Source of the DNA: Neisseriaceae bacterium HSC-16F19
GTDB taxonomy: Bacteria > Pseudomonadota > Gammaproteobacteria > Burkholderiales > Neisseriaceae
Assembly (NCBI RefSeq): GCF_024171525.1
Contig: NZ_JALJZY010000003.1
Span: forward strand, 124,001-188,000
Direction of reading: 5' to 3'
DNA length: 64,000 bases
Below are positions 8,689-17,930 of this stretch, one piece after another (the first letter of the stretch is position 1; the number at the start of each line of letters is the position of its first letter). The position numbers and the translations under genes are program-made. Below the pieces are notes generated by a model. It was not told where the DNA came from and did not search any database. It saw nothing but the letters and a program-made list of their open reading frames with translations.

Positions 8689-9003
8689 CACTACTGTCCG
8701 GGAAAATCTCTGAATTACATCCGGCAGTGTAAACAGTGTCAGAAACCTATCCCTTCTCCCGCTTAGCGGGGGAAGGCTAGGATGGGGGGCGGCAGTCAAA
8801 AGCTTCAGTAATTTTGATTACTTAAGTCTATAGCGCCACCCGCCCCCTAGCCCCCGCCCGCCAGCAGGCGGGGGGACTCAGTTACTGCTTGTTCGTTAGT
8901 TTTCAGGTAGCCTTTTTCGAGTTCAAAACAAGCTCTGAGCCTTAAAAATAAAGCCGGATAAGCTTTTCAAGGCTATCTGAAAGTTTTTCCCCGGACAGTA
9001 GTG
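8689..9003. mobile_element. 315-bp MITE inserted in a dRS3-type palindrome (copy 1)
   Basis: The ends CACTACTGTCCGGG and CCCCGGACAGTAGTG are inverted repeats. The flanking CGCGTTCGCG occurs on both sides (8679-8688 and 9004-9013), as expected for a target duplication, and joining the flanks recreates ATTCCCGCGTTCGCGGGAAT. No transposase is encoded. It carries AGGCTACCTGAA on the minus strand near 8900. Confidence 0.72.
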
Positions 9004-9115
9004 CGCGTTCGCGGGAATGACGTCGGTTTGTGTTTGTGCCGACACATGAGGTTTTGCAAAGGTCTCAGGCTGCCTGAAAACGGTTTGAAAGGTTTTCAGG
9101 CAGCCCTAACCGGTC

Positions 9116-10783
<1,668 letters not shown>

Positions 10784-10900
10784 GGGGTTTCTCCTGTGTG
10801 GGATGGAATGGGGCGGCTTGTCCGCAGTTGTATAGACAACATGGTATAAGTATTTTGCTGCAGATGCAAGCAGATTGTTTTGGCAATTAAATTTGCGGCT

Positions 10901-11000
10901 TATACCAATCCAAAAAATAATCTAACTTCGTTGTCTCGCCGTACTACTTGTACTGTCTTCGGCTCGCCGCCTTGTTATCTTAATTTTTTGAATTGGTATT
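10901..11000. repeat. Correia-like element, ATACCAAT-ended family (copy 1)
   Basis: Ends ATACCAATCCAAAAAATAA and AATTTTTTGAATTGGTAT are inverted repeats. The core, read on the minus strand, contains AAGACAGTACAAGTAGTACG, which closely resembles the core of the neisserial Correia element (CREE). It lies about 120 bases upstream of hutU and could carry a promoter, as some CREE do. The rest of the 10784-11106 gap holds only the hutU leader and the oxyR terminator. Confidence 0.72.
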
Positions 11001-11052
11001 AAGGAAAGCTGAAAATAGAGAAAATACGCCGGGCATGCAGCTGCCTGAAAAC

Positions 11053-11080
11053 AAAAAAGACGGGATAGCCCGTCTTTTTT
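11053..11080 (-). terminator. Rho-independent terminator after oxyR
   Basis: The stem AAAAAAGACGGG / CCCGTCTTTTTT closes on a short loop and is followed by T residues on the minus strand, 27 bases beyond the oxyR stop. Confidence 0.9.
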
Positions 11081-11106
11081 ATTGTGTATCACACCAAAAA
11101 ATACTT

Positions 11107-12030
11107 TCAGGCAGCCTCCACAAACTGCACCCCGGCCAGTTTGGAGGCCAGTACGGCGTTGCGGATGGCGGCCAGGGCCTGCGGGCGCACGAACTGACGA
11201 CGCGAGGCCAACACGATGCGCCGTTGCGGTGCCGGTGCTTCAAACGGCACCATGCTAAAGAGCAGGTGGTCGTTGTCGGTGATGGCGGTGGCGGGCAACA
11301 CACTGATGCCCAGGCCGCTGGCAACCATATGGCGGATGGTGTTGATGGAACTGCCCTGTACCGCATTGGCCAGGCCCTGGATTTTCTGGCGCGCGGCCAA
11401 TTCGTTGCAGCTGGCGAGCACATTGTCGCGCATGCAGTTGCCCTCGGTGAGCAGCAACACGTTTTCTTCCGCCAGCCGGGCGCTGTCGATGGCGTCCAAC
11501 TCCTCGAAAGGATGGCCTTTGGGCACGATGACGAAAAAGGCTTCGTCGTAGAGCGGCACGGTCACCAAACCCGGCTCCTGGAAAGGTTCGGCCACGATGG
11601 CGGCATCGAGGTCGCCTTTTTTCAGGGCTTCGGTGAGGGTGTCGGTGTGGTTTTCGTCCAGTTGCAGCGGCATGCCGGGGGCGATGCCGCGCAAGGCGAG
11701 GATGAGTTTGGGTAGGAGATAGGGCGCTACGGTGAAAATCAGCCCCAGTTTGAACACGCCGTCCAGCTCGCTTTGCTGCTCGGTGGCCAGCCATTTGATG
11801 CGTTCGGCCTCTTCGAGCACGCGCCGCGCTTGGGCGACGATGCGTTCGCCCGCAGCCGTGGCGAGGATTTCGCTGCTGCTGCGGTCAAACAGGGTCACGC
11901 CCAGTTCTTCTTCCAGCTTTTTGATGGCGATGGACAGGGTGGGCTGGCTGACAAAGCAGCGCTGGGCGGCGCGGCCGAAATGCTTTTCCTGCGCCACCGC
12001 CACGATGTAGCGGAGTTCGGTGAGCGTCAT
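11107..12030 (-). CDS. oxyR: Peroxide-sensing LysR-type regulator OxyR
   Basis: A 307-residue LysR-type regulator with an N-terminal winged helix-turn-helix (residues about 1-60, FGRAAQRCFVSQPTLSIAIK) and a substrate-binding-like sensor domain. The peroxide-sensing cysteines fall at C199 and C208 (EGNCMRDNVLASC), the same numbers and spacing as in E. coli OxyR. ATG 12030 lies 2 bases after the minE stop, so it is the last gene of a min-oxyR operon, an arrangement known from Neisseria. A longer in-frame extension upstream is rejected because it would overlap minE and minD. The stop codon is TGA within an uptake sequence (GAG GCT GCC TGA). Confidence 0.95.
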   Translation of the reverse strand: MTLTELRYIVAVAQEKHFGRAAQRCFVSQPTLSIAIKKLEEELGVTLFDRSSSEILATAAGERIVAQARRVLEEAERIKWLATEQQSELDGVFKLGLIFTVAPYLLPKLILALRGIAPGMPLQLDENHTDTLTEALKKGDLDAAIVAEPFQEPGLVTVPLYDEAFFVIVPKGHPFEELDAIDSARLAEENVLLLTEGNCMRDNVLASCNELAARQKIQGLANAVQGSSINTIRHMVASGLGISVLPATAITDNDHLLFSMVPFEAPAPQRRIVLASRRQFVRPQALAAIRNAVLASKLAGVQFVEAA

Positions 12031-12032
12031 GC

Positions 12033-12296
12033 TCAGGCCTTTTTGGCGGCTTCGGGCAGGGTGATGTTGAGTTCCAGCACGTCCACGCCGTTTTGCTTTT
12101 CTTGGGAAATGCGGATGTCGTCCAAAGACACGTGTACGTATTTGGACAGGACTTCCAGCAGTTCTTTTTGCAGGGTGGGCAGATAGTCGGGCGCCTGGCT
12201 CTTCACGCGCTCCTGCGCGATGATGATTTGCAGGCGGTCGCGGGCGGTTTGGGCGCTGGCGTCTTTGCGGCCGAAGAGGATATTGATCAAAGACAT
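12033..12296 (-). CDS. minE: Cell division topological factor MinE
   Basis: An 87-residue protein that stimulates the ATPase of MinD and drives its pole-to-pole oscillation, keeping MinC away from midcell. It has the membrane-targeting N-terminus MSLINILFGRK, the MinD-contact segment RDRLQIIIAQER and the beta-rich topological domain (LLEVLSKYVHVSLDDI). It lies 3 bases after minD and 2 bases before oxyR. Confidence 0.97.
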   Translation of the reverse strand: MSLINILFGRKDASAQTARDRLQIIIAQERVKSQAPDYLPTLQKELLEVLSKYVHVSLDDIRISQEKQNGVDVLELNITLPEAAKKA

Positions 12297-12299
12297 GGC

Positions 12300-13115
12300 T
12301 TAGCCTCCAAACAAGCGTTTCAGAAAGCCTTTTTTCTCGGCATCGAGGAAACGGATGGGTTTGTCTTCGCCCAACAGGCGGGACACCACGTCGCGGTAGG
12401 CTTCGGCGGCCACGGCGTCGTTCATGTGGATGACCGGCGAGCCGGAGTTGGAAGCCTGCAATACGTTTTGCGATTCGGGAATCACGCCGATGAGCGGAAT
12501 GCGCAGGATGTCGCAGATGTCGTCCACAGACAGCATTTCGCCTTTTTCCACACGCTCGGGCGAATAGCGGGTGATGAGCAGGTGCTCTTTCACCGGCTCG
12601 GCACCGCTTTCGGCGCGGCGGCTCTTGCTGGCCAGAATGCCCAGAATGCGGTCGGAATCGCGCACGCTGGAGACTTCCGGGTTGGTGGTGACGATGGCTT
12701 CGTCGGCAAAATACAGCGCCATCAACGCGCCTTGCTCGATACCGGCGGGCGAGTCGCAAATCACGAATTCAAAACCCATTTCGTCGGTGAGGGTTTTCAA
12801 GACGCGTTCCACGCCGTCGCGGGTGAGCGCGTCTTTGTCGCGGGTTTGCGAGGCGGGCAGGATAAACAGATTGTCGCAGTGTTTGTCCTTGATCAGCGCC
12901 TGGTGCAGCGAGGCTTCTTCCTGAATCACATTGATCAGGTCGTAGACCACGCGGCGCTCGCAGCCCATGATGAGGTCGAGGTTGCGCAGGCCGACGTCGA
13001 AGTCGATAACGGCGGTTTTATGGCCGCGCAGAGCCAAACCGGCTGCCAAGCTGGCGCTGGTGGTGGTTTTGCCCACACCGCCTTTGCCCGAAGTCACCAC
13101 TATGATTTTTGCCAC
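12300..13115 (-). CDS. minD: Septum site-determining ATPase MinD
   Basis: A 271-residue ParA/MinD-type ATPase with the deviant Walker A GKGGVGKT at residues 10-17. The C-terminal amphipathic helix KKGFLKRLFGG inserts in the membrane when ATP is bound. It recruits MinC and MinE at the poles. I chose GTG 13115 because the protein then begins at the conserved MAKIIVVTSGKGG and AAAGGAA stands just upstream. An ATG at 13148 would add 11 unrelated residues and read through that ribosome site. It is cotranscribed with minC upstream and minE downstream. Confidence 0.95.
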   Translation of the reverse strand: MAKIIVVTSGKGGVGKTTTSASLAAGLALRGHKTAVIDFDVGLRNLDLIMGCERRVVYDLINVIQEEASLHQALIKDKHCDNLFILPASQTRDKDALTRDGVERVLKTLTDEMGFEFVICDSPAGIEQGALMALYFADEAIVTTNPEVSSVRDSDRILGILASKSRRAESGAEPVKEHLLITRYSPERVEKGEMLSVDDICDILRIPLIGVIPESQNVLQASNSGSPVIHMNDAVAAEAYRDVVSRLLGEDKPIRFLDAEKKGFLKRLFGG

Positions 13116-13156
13116 GGTATTTCCTTTATGTGAATGAAAAACAATCAATGAATATT

Positions 13157-13942
13157 TCAGGCAGCCTGAATGGCGCTGATGACCAAACGCTCGTCCTGCA
13201 AATAAATCTGTACCGCCCGGTTGTTCAAATGGGCGGGCAGGGTCTGGTCGAACACGCGGTAGATCCCGGCCACGGACACCAGTTCGGCCTGCATGAATTG
13301 CGCGAAAATGCGCGCCCGTTTGTTGCCGGAAGCCCCGGCCAGCGCCCGCCCGCGCAAAGGGCCGTAAATATGGATGTTACCGTCGGCAATGATTTCCGCA
13401 CCCTCGCTCACCAAGCCCAGCACGATAAGGTCGGCATTTTCCGCATACACCTGCTGGCCGGTGCGGATGGGCCGGTCGATGATCATGGTGGGCAGCACGG
13501 TGGCGGCAGGGGCTGATGCGGGCGCGGCAGCGGCTGCGGGTTTCGCGGCTGCCTGAACGGCCGGTGCGGAGGACGGGGTATTGGGTACGGCATCGGTCAT
13601 GCCCGCAACCACGCGCTTGACCACGGAATCGGCGCGCTCTTGCGGCAGAATGCTGAAGGCCACGCGGTGCTGCTTGGCCAGGCCCGACCACTGTTCGCTG
13701 CTGTGGCGCAGGGCGATGATGTGCAGATTGTAACGGGCAAACAGCGCAATCAGACGGCCCAAATCCAAGAGCGCCGGATTGTCCAGATAATGGGCATCCA
13801 GCGTAAACGGCATATTGCGCAAATCGCCAAAGCGGGCAAGACGTGCCTCCAGCGCGGTTTGAATGGCCGTTATATCATAGGTTTGCAGCTGGATGGACAA
13901 GGCATCCAAGCGGGTGGATTTGACGTCGAAAGCAGTGTTCAT
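13157..13942 (-). CDS. minC: Septum formation inhibitor MinC
   Basis: A 261-residue FtsZ polymerisation inhibitor. The N-terminal FtsZ-binding domain (to about residue 110) is joined by a long Ala/Pro-rich linker (about 117-150) to the C-terminal beta-helix that dimerises and binds MinD (IIDRPIRTGQQVYAENADLI, then the turn-rich GRALAGASGNKRARIFAQ). The start ATG 13942 gives MNTAFDVKSTRL; an upstream ATG would add 17 residues without a better ribosome site. The TGA stop lies in an uptake sequence (CAG GCT GCC TGA). It is the first gene of minCDE-oxyR. Confidence 0.93.
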   Translation of the reverse strand: MNTAFDVKSTRLDALSIQLQTYDITAIQTALEARLARFGDLRNMPFTLDAHYLDNPALLDLGRLIALFARYNLHIIALRHSSEQWSGLAKQHRVAFSILPQERADSVVKRVVAGMTDAVPNTPSSAPAVQAAAKPAAAAAPASAPAATVLPTMIIDRPIRTGQQVYAENADLIVLGLVSEGAEIIADGNIHIYGPLRGRALAGASGNKRARIFAQFMQAELVSVAGIYRVFDQTLPAHLNNRAVQIYLQDERLVISAIQAA

Positions 13943-14021
13943 AACATCCCAAGGTCGGTTCCAATAGAAACCGATATTGAAAAAGCGCGCCAAGTGTACC
14001 GTGTAACGCTTTTGGCTTCAA

Positions 14022-14633
14022 TCATTCCTGCCCTTCTGTCATTGTAAAACGGGCATAGCCGGCTTCACTGACAAAGGCATTCAAAGGCATGTCGTGCGGC
14101 TCGCTCGGCAGGGCATCCACCTGCTGGCAGGCAAAACCCGCGCCCACCCGGCGCGGTTGCAAACGACCGCGGGTATGCGCCAGCGTAACATCGTAAAAAC
14201 CACCACCCTGACCCAAGCGCCGCCCTTGCCCGTCTACCCCCACCAAGGGCATCACCAGCACCTGCAAACCGTGGGCGCGGATGCGTGTACCGGCAAACTG
14301 CGGAATGGCCGGATTGCGCTTTTGCGCGCGCTCCTGTGCCTGGCCGGGGCGGTAAGGGGTAAACCACAGCCGTTGCCGCCCGCGCTCGATATAAGGCAGA
14401 TACACCTGCGCGCCGCGGCGGTGGGCGGTGCGGATAAAGTCTGCCAGCGACAACTCGCTGCCCACCGCCCAATACACGCCGATGCGCCGCCCGCGCTTGA
14501 TCAGCGGATAGAGCAGGCGGTTGCTGCGGCGGGTGGCACGCTGCCGTTCGCGCGGATGCAGATTTTGGCGCAAACGGCGCAAATGTCGGCGCAGGGCGGT
14601 TTTGGCATCGGCAAACACGGGCATATCCCCCAA
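14022..14633 (-). CDS. 5-formyltetrahydrofolate cyclo-ligase
   Basis: A 203-residue member of the MTHFS/YgfA family, which converts 5-formyl-THF to 5,10-methenyl-THF with ATP and so returns folate to the one-carbon pool. The basic N-terminus (ALRRHLRRLRQ) is followed by VYWAVGSELSL and the signature GQGGGFYD near residue 140, the family's GxGGGYYD loop with one Tyr to Phe change. The gene is separate from minC, 80 bases downstream on the same strand. No 6S RNA structure is visible beside it, although that RNA neighbours this gene in some other bacteria. Confidence 0.9.
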   Translation of the reverse strand: MGDMPVFADAKTALRRHLRRLRQNLHPRERQRATRRSNRLLYPLIKRGRRIGVYWAVGSELSLADFIRTAHRRGAQVYLPYIERGRQRLWFTPYRPGQAQERAQKRNPAIPQFAGTRIRAHGLQVLVMPLVGVDGQGRRLGQGGGFYDVTLAHTRGRLQPRRVGAGFACQQVDALPSEPHDMPLNAFVSEAGYARFTMTEGQE

Positions 14634-14726
14634 GAGGCAAAGCGGGTATTATGCCATGCCTGTTGTCCGAGTATTTTTCAGGCTGCCTGAAACACATTTT
14701 CCAACTCCTCCGAAACATCATCCGCC

Positions 14727-14996
14727 ATGTGGTACATCGTTTTAATCGGTTATTTGTTTGTCACCATTTTGTTCAGCGCCGCCCAGCCCAGTGTGCCGCG
14801 CATGCTGATTTACCTGTTGTTTTGGTCGGTGTTGCCCACCTTGTTTGTGTTTTGGGTGGCGAAAGTGCGCCGCCGCAACCGCCTGGCCAAGCTGGCGGAA
14901 CGGATGCAGCCGCCGGTACAAACGGAAGCGGACGACAAGGGAAACGGTGACTACACTACCCAATCTGCTTGCCATCAAGGCAAAACCCGCGTATGA
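14727..14996 (+). CDS. Small two-helix membrane protein, function unknown
   Basis: An 89-residue protein with two hydrophobic helices (residues about 3-19 and 27-45) and a basic, polar C-terminal tail beginning KVRRRNRLAKLAERM. I do not recognise a family. There is no strong ribosome site before ATG 14727, but the membrane-protein composition and a terminator overlapping its stop support a real gene. It lies between the divergent cyclo-ligase gene and rpsB. Confidence 0.6.
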   Translation: MWYIVLIGYLFVTILFSAAQPSVPRMLIYLLFWSVLPTLFVFWVAKVRRRNRLAKLAERMQPPVQTEADDKGNGDYTTQSACHQGKTRV

Positions 14997-15009
14997 TGCG
15001 CGGGCTTTT
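14986..15009 (+). terminator. Probable terminator overlapping the end of the small membrane protein gene
   Basis: The stem CCCGCG / CGCGGG with a 7-base loop is followed by CTTTT. It separates the small gene from rpsB. Confidence 0.65.
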
Positions 15010-15160
15010 CTTCTGAAACGGAAAAGAAGCATCGGGGCGGCAACGCAGCTCCGGTTTTTATTTTGTTTATCAATATAGAACGTGCGCACTGCGGTGAAAG
15101 GGTGCCCGGTTTCGGGTTCTTGCCGTTGGTGTCGGTTTTAACCCTTTTGTAAGGAATATT

Positions 15161-15904
15161 ATGTCTCAAGTTACCATGCGCCAAATGGTGGAAGCCGGCG
15201 TACACTTTGGTCACCAAACCCGTTACTGGAACCCGAAAATGGCCGAGTACATTTTCGGTGCCCGCAACAAAATCCACATTGTTAATCTGGAAAAAACCCT
15301 GCCCATGTTCCTGGAAGCCCAGGAAGTGGTACGCCGCCTGGTGGCCAACAAAGGCACCGTGCTGTTTGTAGGTACCAAACGCCAAGCCCGCGAAATCATT
15401 AAAGAAGAAGCCCAACGCGCCGGTGCGCCCTATGTGGATTACCGCTGGTTGGGCGGCATGCTGACCAACTACAAAACCGTAAAACAGTCTATCAAGCGCC
15501 TGGAAGAAAAAACCGCTGCCTTGGAAGGTGCTGCCGAAGCCGGTTTCAGCAAAAAAGAAATCCTGGAAATGCAACGCGACGTAGCCAAGCTGGAGCGTTC
15601 CCTGGGCGGCATCAAAGATATGAAAGGTCTGCCGGACGCCATTTTCGTGATTGACGTAGGCTACCAGCACGGTGCTTTGGTTGAAGCCGCCAAACTGGGC
15701 ATCCCGGTGATCGGCGTGGTGGATACCAACAACAGCCCCGACGGTGTAAAACACGTGATTCCGGGCAATGACGATTCTGCCAAGGCCATCCGCCTGTACT
15801 GCCGCGGCATCGCCGATGCGATTCTGGAAGGCAAATCCCAGTCTCTGCAGGAAGTGGTTCAAGCCGCACAAGCTGCTGCTGAAGAAACCCAAGCCGCCGA
15901 ATAA
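15161..15904 (+). CDS. rpsB: 30S ribosomal protein S2
   Basis: A 247-residue S2 protein needed for late 30S assembly and S1 binding. It begins MSQVTMRQMVEAGVHFGHQT and contains NPKMAEYIFG, RWLGGMLTN and VVDTNNSPDGV, all family signatures. AAGGAA precedes the ATG. It heads the rpsB-tsf group, followed by its own terminator, so tsf is probably reached by read-through or a second promoter. Confidence 0.98.
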   Translation: MSQVTMRQMVEAGVHFGHQTRYWNPKMAEYIFGARNKIHIVNLEKTLPMFLEAQEVVRRLVANKGTVLFVGTKRQAREIIKEEAQRAGAPYVDYRWLGGMLTNYKTVKQSIKRLEEKTAALEGAAEAGFSKKEILEMQRDVAKLERSLGGIKDMKGLPDAIFVIDVGYQHGALVEAAKLGIPVIGVVDTNNSPDGVKHVIPGNDDSAKAIRLYCRGIADAILEGKSQSLQEVVQAAQAAAEETQAAE

Positions 15905-15911
15905 GGCATTC

Positions 15912-15936
15912 AAAAAGGGGCGTGAGCCCCTTTTTT
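15912..15936 (+). terminator. Rho-independent terminator or attenuator between rpsB and tsf
   Basis: The stem AAAAAGGGGC / GCCCCTTTTT has a GTGA-type loop and a run of six T. In many bacteria this site passes part of the transcription into tsf. Confidence 0.88.
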
Positions 15937-15999
15937 CAGGCAGCCCCAATCCGGCTGCAAACAGATAAGTGATTAGATATTAAGAATTAAGGAGCTAAA

Positions 16000-16854
16000 A
16001 TGGCTGAAATTACCGCAAAAATGGTTGCCGACCTGCGCGCCGCCACCGGTCTGGGCATGATGGAATGTAAAAAAGCCCTGGTGGAAGCCGAAGGCAATAT
16101 GGAAAAAGCCGAAGAAATCCTGCGCGTGAAATCCGGCGCCAAAGCCGGCAAGCTGGCAGGCCGTACCGCTGCCGAAGGCGTGCTGGCCTATGCCGTCAAC
16201 GGCAATGTCGGCGCCTTGGTGGAAGTGAACTGCGAAACCGACTTCGTGGCCAAAGACGCGGGCTTCGTGGCCTTTGCCAATTCCGTAGCCAAAACCGCTG
16301 CCGAGAAAAAACCGGCCAATGTGGAAGAGCTGAGCGCCCTGGTAGAAGAAGAGCGCAAAGCCATCATCGCCAAGCTGGGCGAGAATATGTCCGTACGCCG
16401 CTTTGAAATCATCGACACCGCCAACAGCCTGGTAGCCTACATCCACGGCGCCCTGGCTACCGAAGGTGTGCTGGTTGAGTTCAAAGGTGCCGAAGACGTG
16501 GCGCGCAAAGTGGGCATGCACATCGTGGCGGCCAAACCGCAATGCGTGTCTGAAGACCAGGTGGACGCCGAAACCGTAGAGAAAGAGCGCCGCATCTACA
16601 CCCAACAAGCCATCGAATCCGGCAAACCGGCCGACATCGCCGCCAAAATGGTGGAAGGCCGCATCAAGAAATTCTTGGCCGAAGTCACTCTGAACGGCCA
16701 GCCTTTCGTGATGAACCCGGACCAAACCGTGGCCCAGTTCCTGAAAGAGAACGGTACCGAAGTGGTGTCTTTCGTCCGCTACAAAGTGGGTGACGGCATC
16801 GAGAAAAAAGAAGTGGATTACGCTGCCGAAGTGGCCGCTGCCGCCAAGGTGTAA
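16000..16854 (+). CDS. tsf: Elongation factor Ts
   Basis: A 284-residue nucleotide exchange factor for EF-Tu. The N-terminal UBA-like domain has TGLGMMECKKAL (residues 16-27), and the exchange motif CETDFVAKD follows near residue 78. Length is normal. AAGGAG stands before ATG 16000. It follows rpsB and ends in a strong terminator. Confidence 0.98.
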   Translation: MAEITAKMVADLRAATGLGMMECKKALVEAEGNMEKAEEILRVKSGAKAGKLAGRTAAEGVLAYAVNGNVGALVEVNCETDFVAKDAGFVAFANSVAKTAAEKKPANVEELSALVEEERKAIIAKLGENMSVRRFEIIDTANSLVAYIHGALATEGVLVEFKGAEDVARKVGMHIVAAKPQCVSEDQVDAETVEKERRIYTQQAIESGKPADIAAKMVEGRIKKFLAEVTLNGQPFVMNPDQTVAQFLKENGTEVVSFVRYKVGDGIEKKEVDYAAEVAAAAKV

Positions 16855-16865
16855 TCCCCGCCATG

Positions 16866-16909
16866 AAAAACACCCCGAATTCAGTATTACTGGGTCGGGG
16901 TGTTTTTTT
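16866..16909 (+). terminator. Rho-independent terminator after tsf
   Basis: The stem AAAAACACCCCGA (16866-16878) pairs with TCGGGGTGTTTTT (16895-16907), followed by more T. Confidence 0.9.
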
Positions 16910-16997
16910 AAATATTGTTTTAGGGCTGCCTGAAAACCCTGAATATCTTTTCAGGCAGCCTGCAAGCTTTGCCAAACTGATTGGATACAACGGTTAA

Positions 16998-17073
16998 GTA
17001 GGGTGGGCATTCCTGCCCACCGTCCTGGCCGGATAATGAAGACGTAATTGGTGGGCAAGAATGCCCACCCTAC
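16998..17073. repeat. 76-bp palindromic repeat upstream of pyrH
   Basis: Two 24-base arms, beginning GTAGGGTGGGCATTC on either strand, are inverted with one mismatch around a 28-base centre. Each arm holds its own small palindrome, GTGGGCA..TGCCCAC. This is typical of a non-coding neisserial intergenic repeat. It lies 61 bases before pyrH. Confidence 0.7.
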
Positions 17074-17134
17074 TGCGCCGAGCCGTTGTTTTCCCTAGCC
17101 TCTATCCCCTTTTATTACCCAACCGGAGAAGCCC

Positions 17135-17854
17135 ATGACCGCCCCAGCCAAATACCAACGCATCTTATTGAAATTGTCCGGCGAAGCCCTGATGGGGCCG
17201 GACGCCTTCGGCATCAACCGCGACACCATTATGCAGATTGTCGGCCAGGTCAAAGAGGTGGTCGACCTCGGCGTGGAAGTGGCGGTGGTGGTCGGCGGCG
17301 GCAATATCTTCCGCGGCATGGCCCAATCGGCCAAAGGTATGGACCGCGCCACCGCCGACTATATGGGCATGATGGCCACGGTGATGAATGCCTTGGCCCT
17401 GAAAGAAGCCTTTGAAACCCTGGGCGTGACCGCGCGCGTACAGTCGGCGCTGTCCATGCAGGCGATTACCGAAACCTATGCCCGCCCCAAAGCCATCCAG
17501 TATCTGGAAGAGGGCAAGGTGGTAATTTTCGCCGCCGGTACCGGCAACCCCTTCTTCACCACCGACACCGCCGCCGCCCTGCGCGGTGCGGAAATGAACG
17601 CCGACATCATGCTCAAGGCCACCAATGTGGACGGCGTCTATACCGCCGACCCGAAAAAAGATCCGGCGGCCACCCGCTACCAAACCGTCACCTTTGACGA
17701 AGCCATCAGCAATAATCTGAAAGTGATGGACGCCACCGCCTTTGCGCTGTGCCGCGAACAGAAGCTGAACATCGTGGTGTTCGGCATCTTTAAGGAAGGC
17801 GCACTCAAGCGCGTGATTCTGGGTGAAGACGAAGGTACGCTGGTACACGTCTAA
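17135..17854 (+). CDS. pyrH: UMP kinase
   Basis: A 239-residue bacterial UMP kinase of the amino-acid-kinase fold, making UDP for nucleotide, peptidoglycan and LPS synthesis. Signatures are KLSGEALMG near residue 13, VVGGGNIFRG near 52 and AAGTGNPFFTTDTAA near 140. GGAG precedes ATG 17135. The gene lies between tsf and frr, as in most proteobacteria. Confidence 0.97.
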   Translation: MTAPAKYQRILLKLSGEALMGPDAFGINRDTIMQIVGQVKEVVDLGVEVAVVVGGGNIFRGMAQSAKGMDRATADYMGMMATVMNALALKEAFETLGVTARVQSALSMQAITETYARPKAIQYLEEGKVVIFAAGTGNPFFTTDTAAALRGAEMNADIMLKATNVDGVYTADPKKDPAATRYQTVTFDEAISNNLKVMDATAFALCREQKLNIVVFGIFKEGALKRVILGEDEGTLVHV

Positions 17855-17930
17855 GCCGCCCTGCTGCTTGGAAGCAGGGGCAAGATAAGGTACTATGTGC
17901 GCTTTACTGCGATAATATTTCAGGCAGCCT

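Larger units (their letters stand above)
8521..9066. repeat. 546-bp composite repeat between hutU and the YjiH-type gene
   Basis: The block is bounded by the inverted ends GAGACCTTTGCAAAAC (8521) and GTTTTGCAAAGGTCTC (to 9066). Inside are a dRS3-type palindrome, a second palindrome split by a 315-bp MITE, and an eikDUS-type 12-mer. A related copy, 80-90% alike by eye, lies at 40500-41015. There is no coding capacity. The similar GAGACC ends at 17931-18091 suggest an IS-derived family without transposase. The remaining bases 8466-8520 and 9067-9115 hold the ribosome site of the YjiH gene and an inverted DUS pair (9067-9108). Confidence 0.75.

Noticed and set aside
8521..9066. A remnant IS with transposase
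   Set aside because: The ends look IS-like but no frame inside resembles a transposase, even allowing shifts; it is treated as a composite of non-coding repeats.
12031..12759. N-terminal extension of oxyR to a 550-residue protein
   Set aside because: The extra part overlaps minE and minD in another frame and is Arg/His-rich nonsense; the helix-turn-helix begins at the ATG at 12030.
14634..14726. 6S RNA gene next to the 5-formyl-THF cyclo-ligase gene
   Set aside because: The gap is only 93 bases and shows no long bulged hairpin; nothing supports ssrS here.
17858..17881. Hairpin GCCCTGCT..AGCAGGGGC after pyrH as a terminator
   Set aside because: The stem is good but no T run follows, and the repeat element begins soon after.
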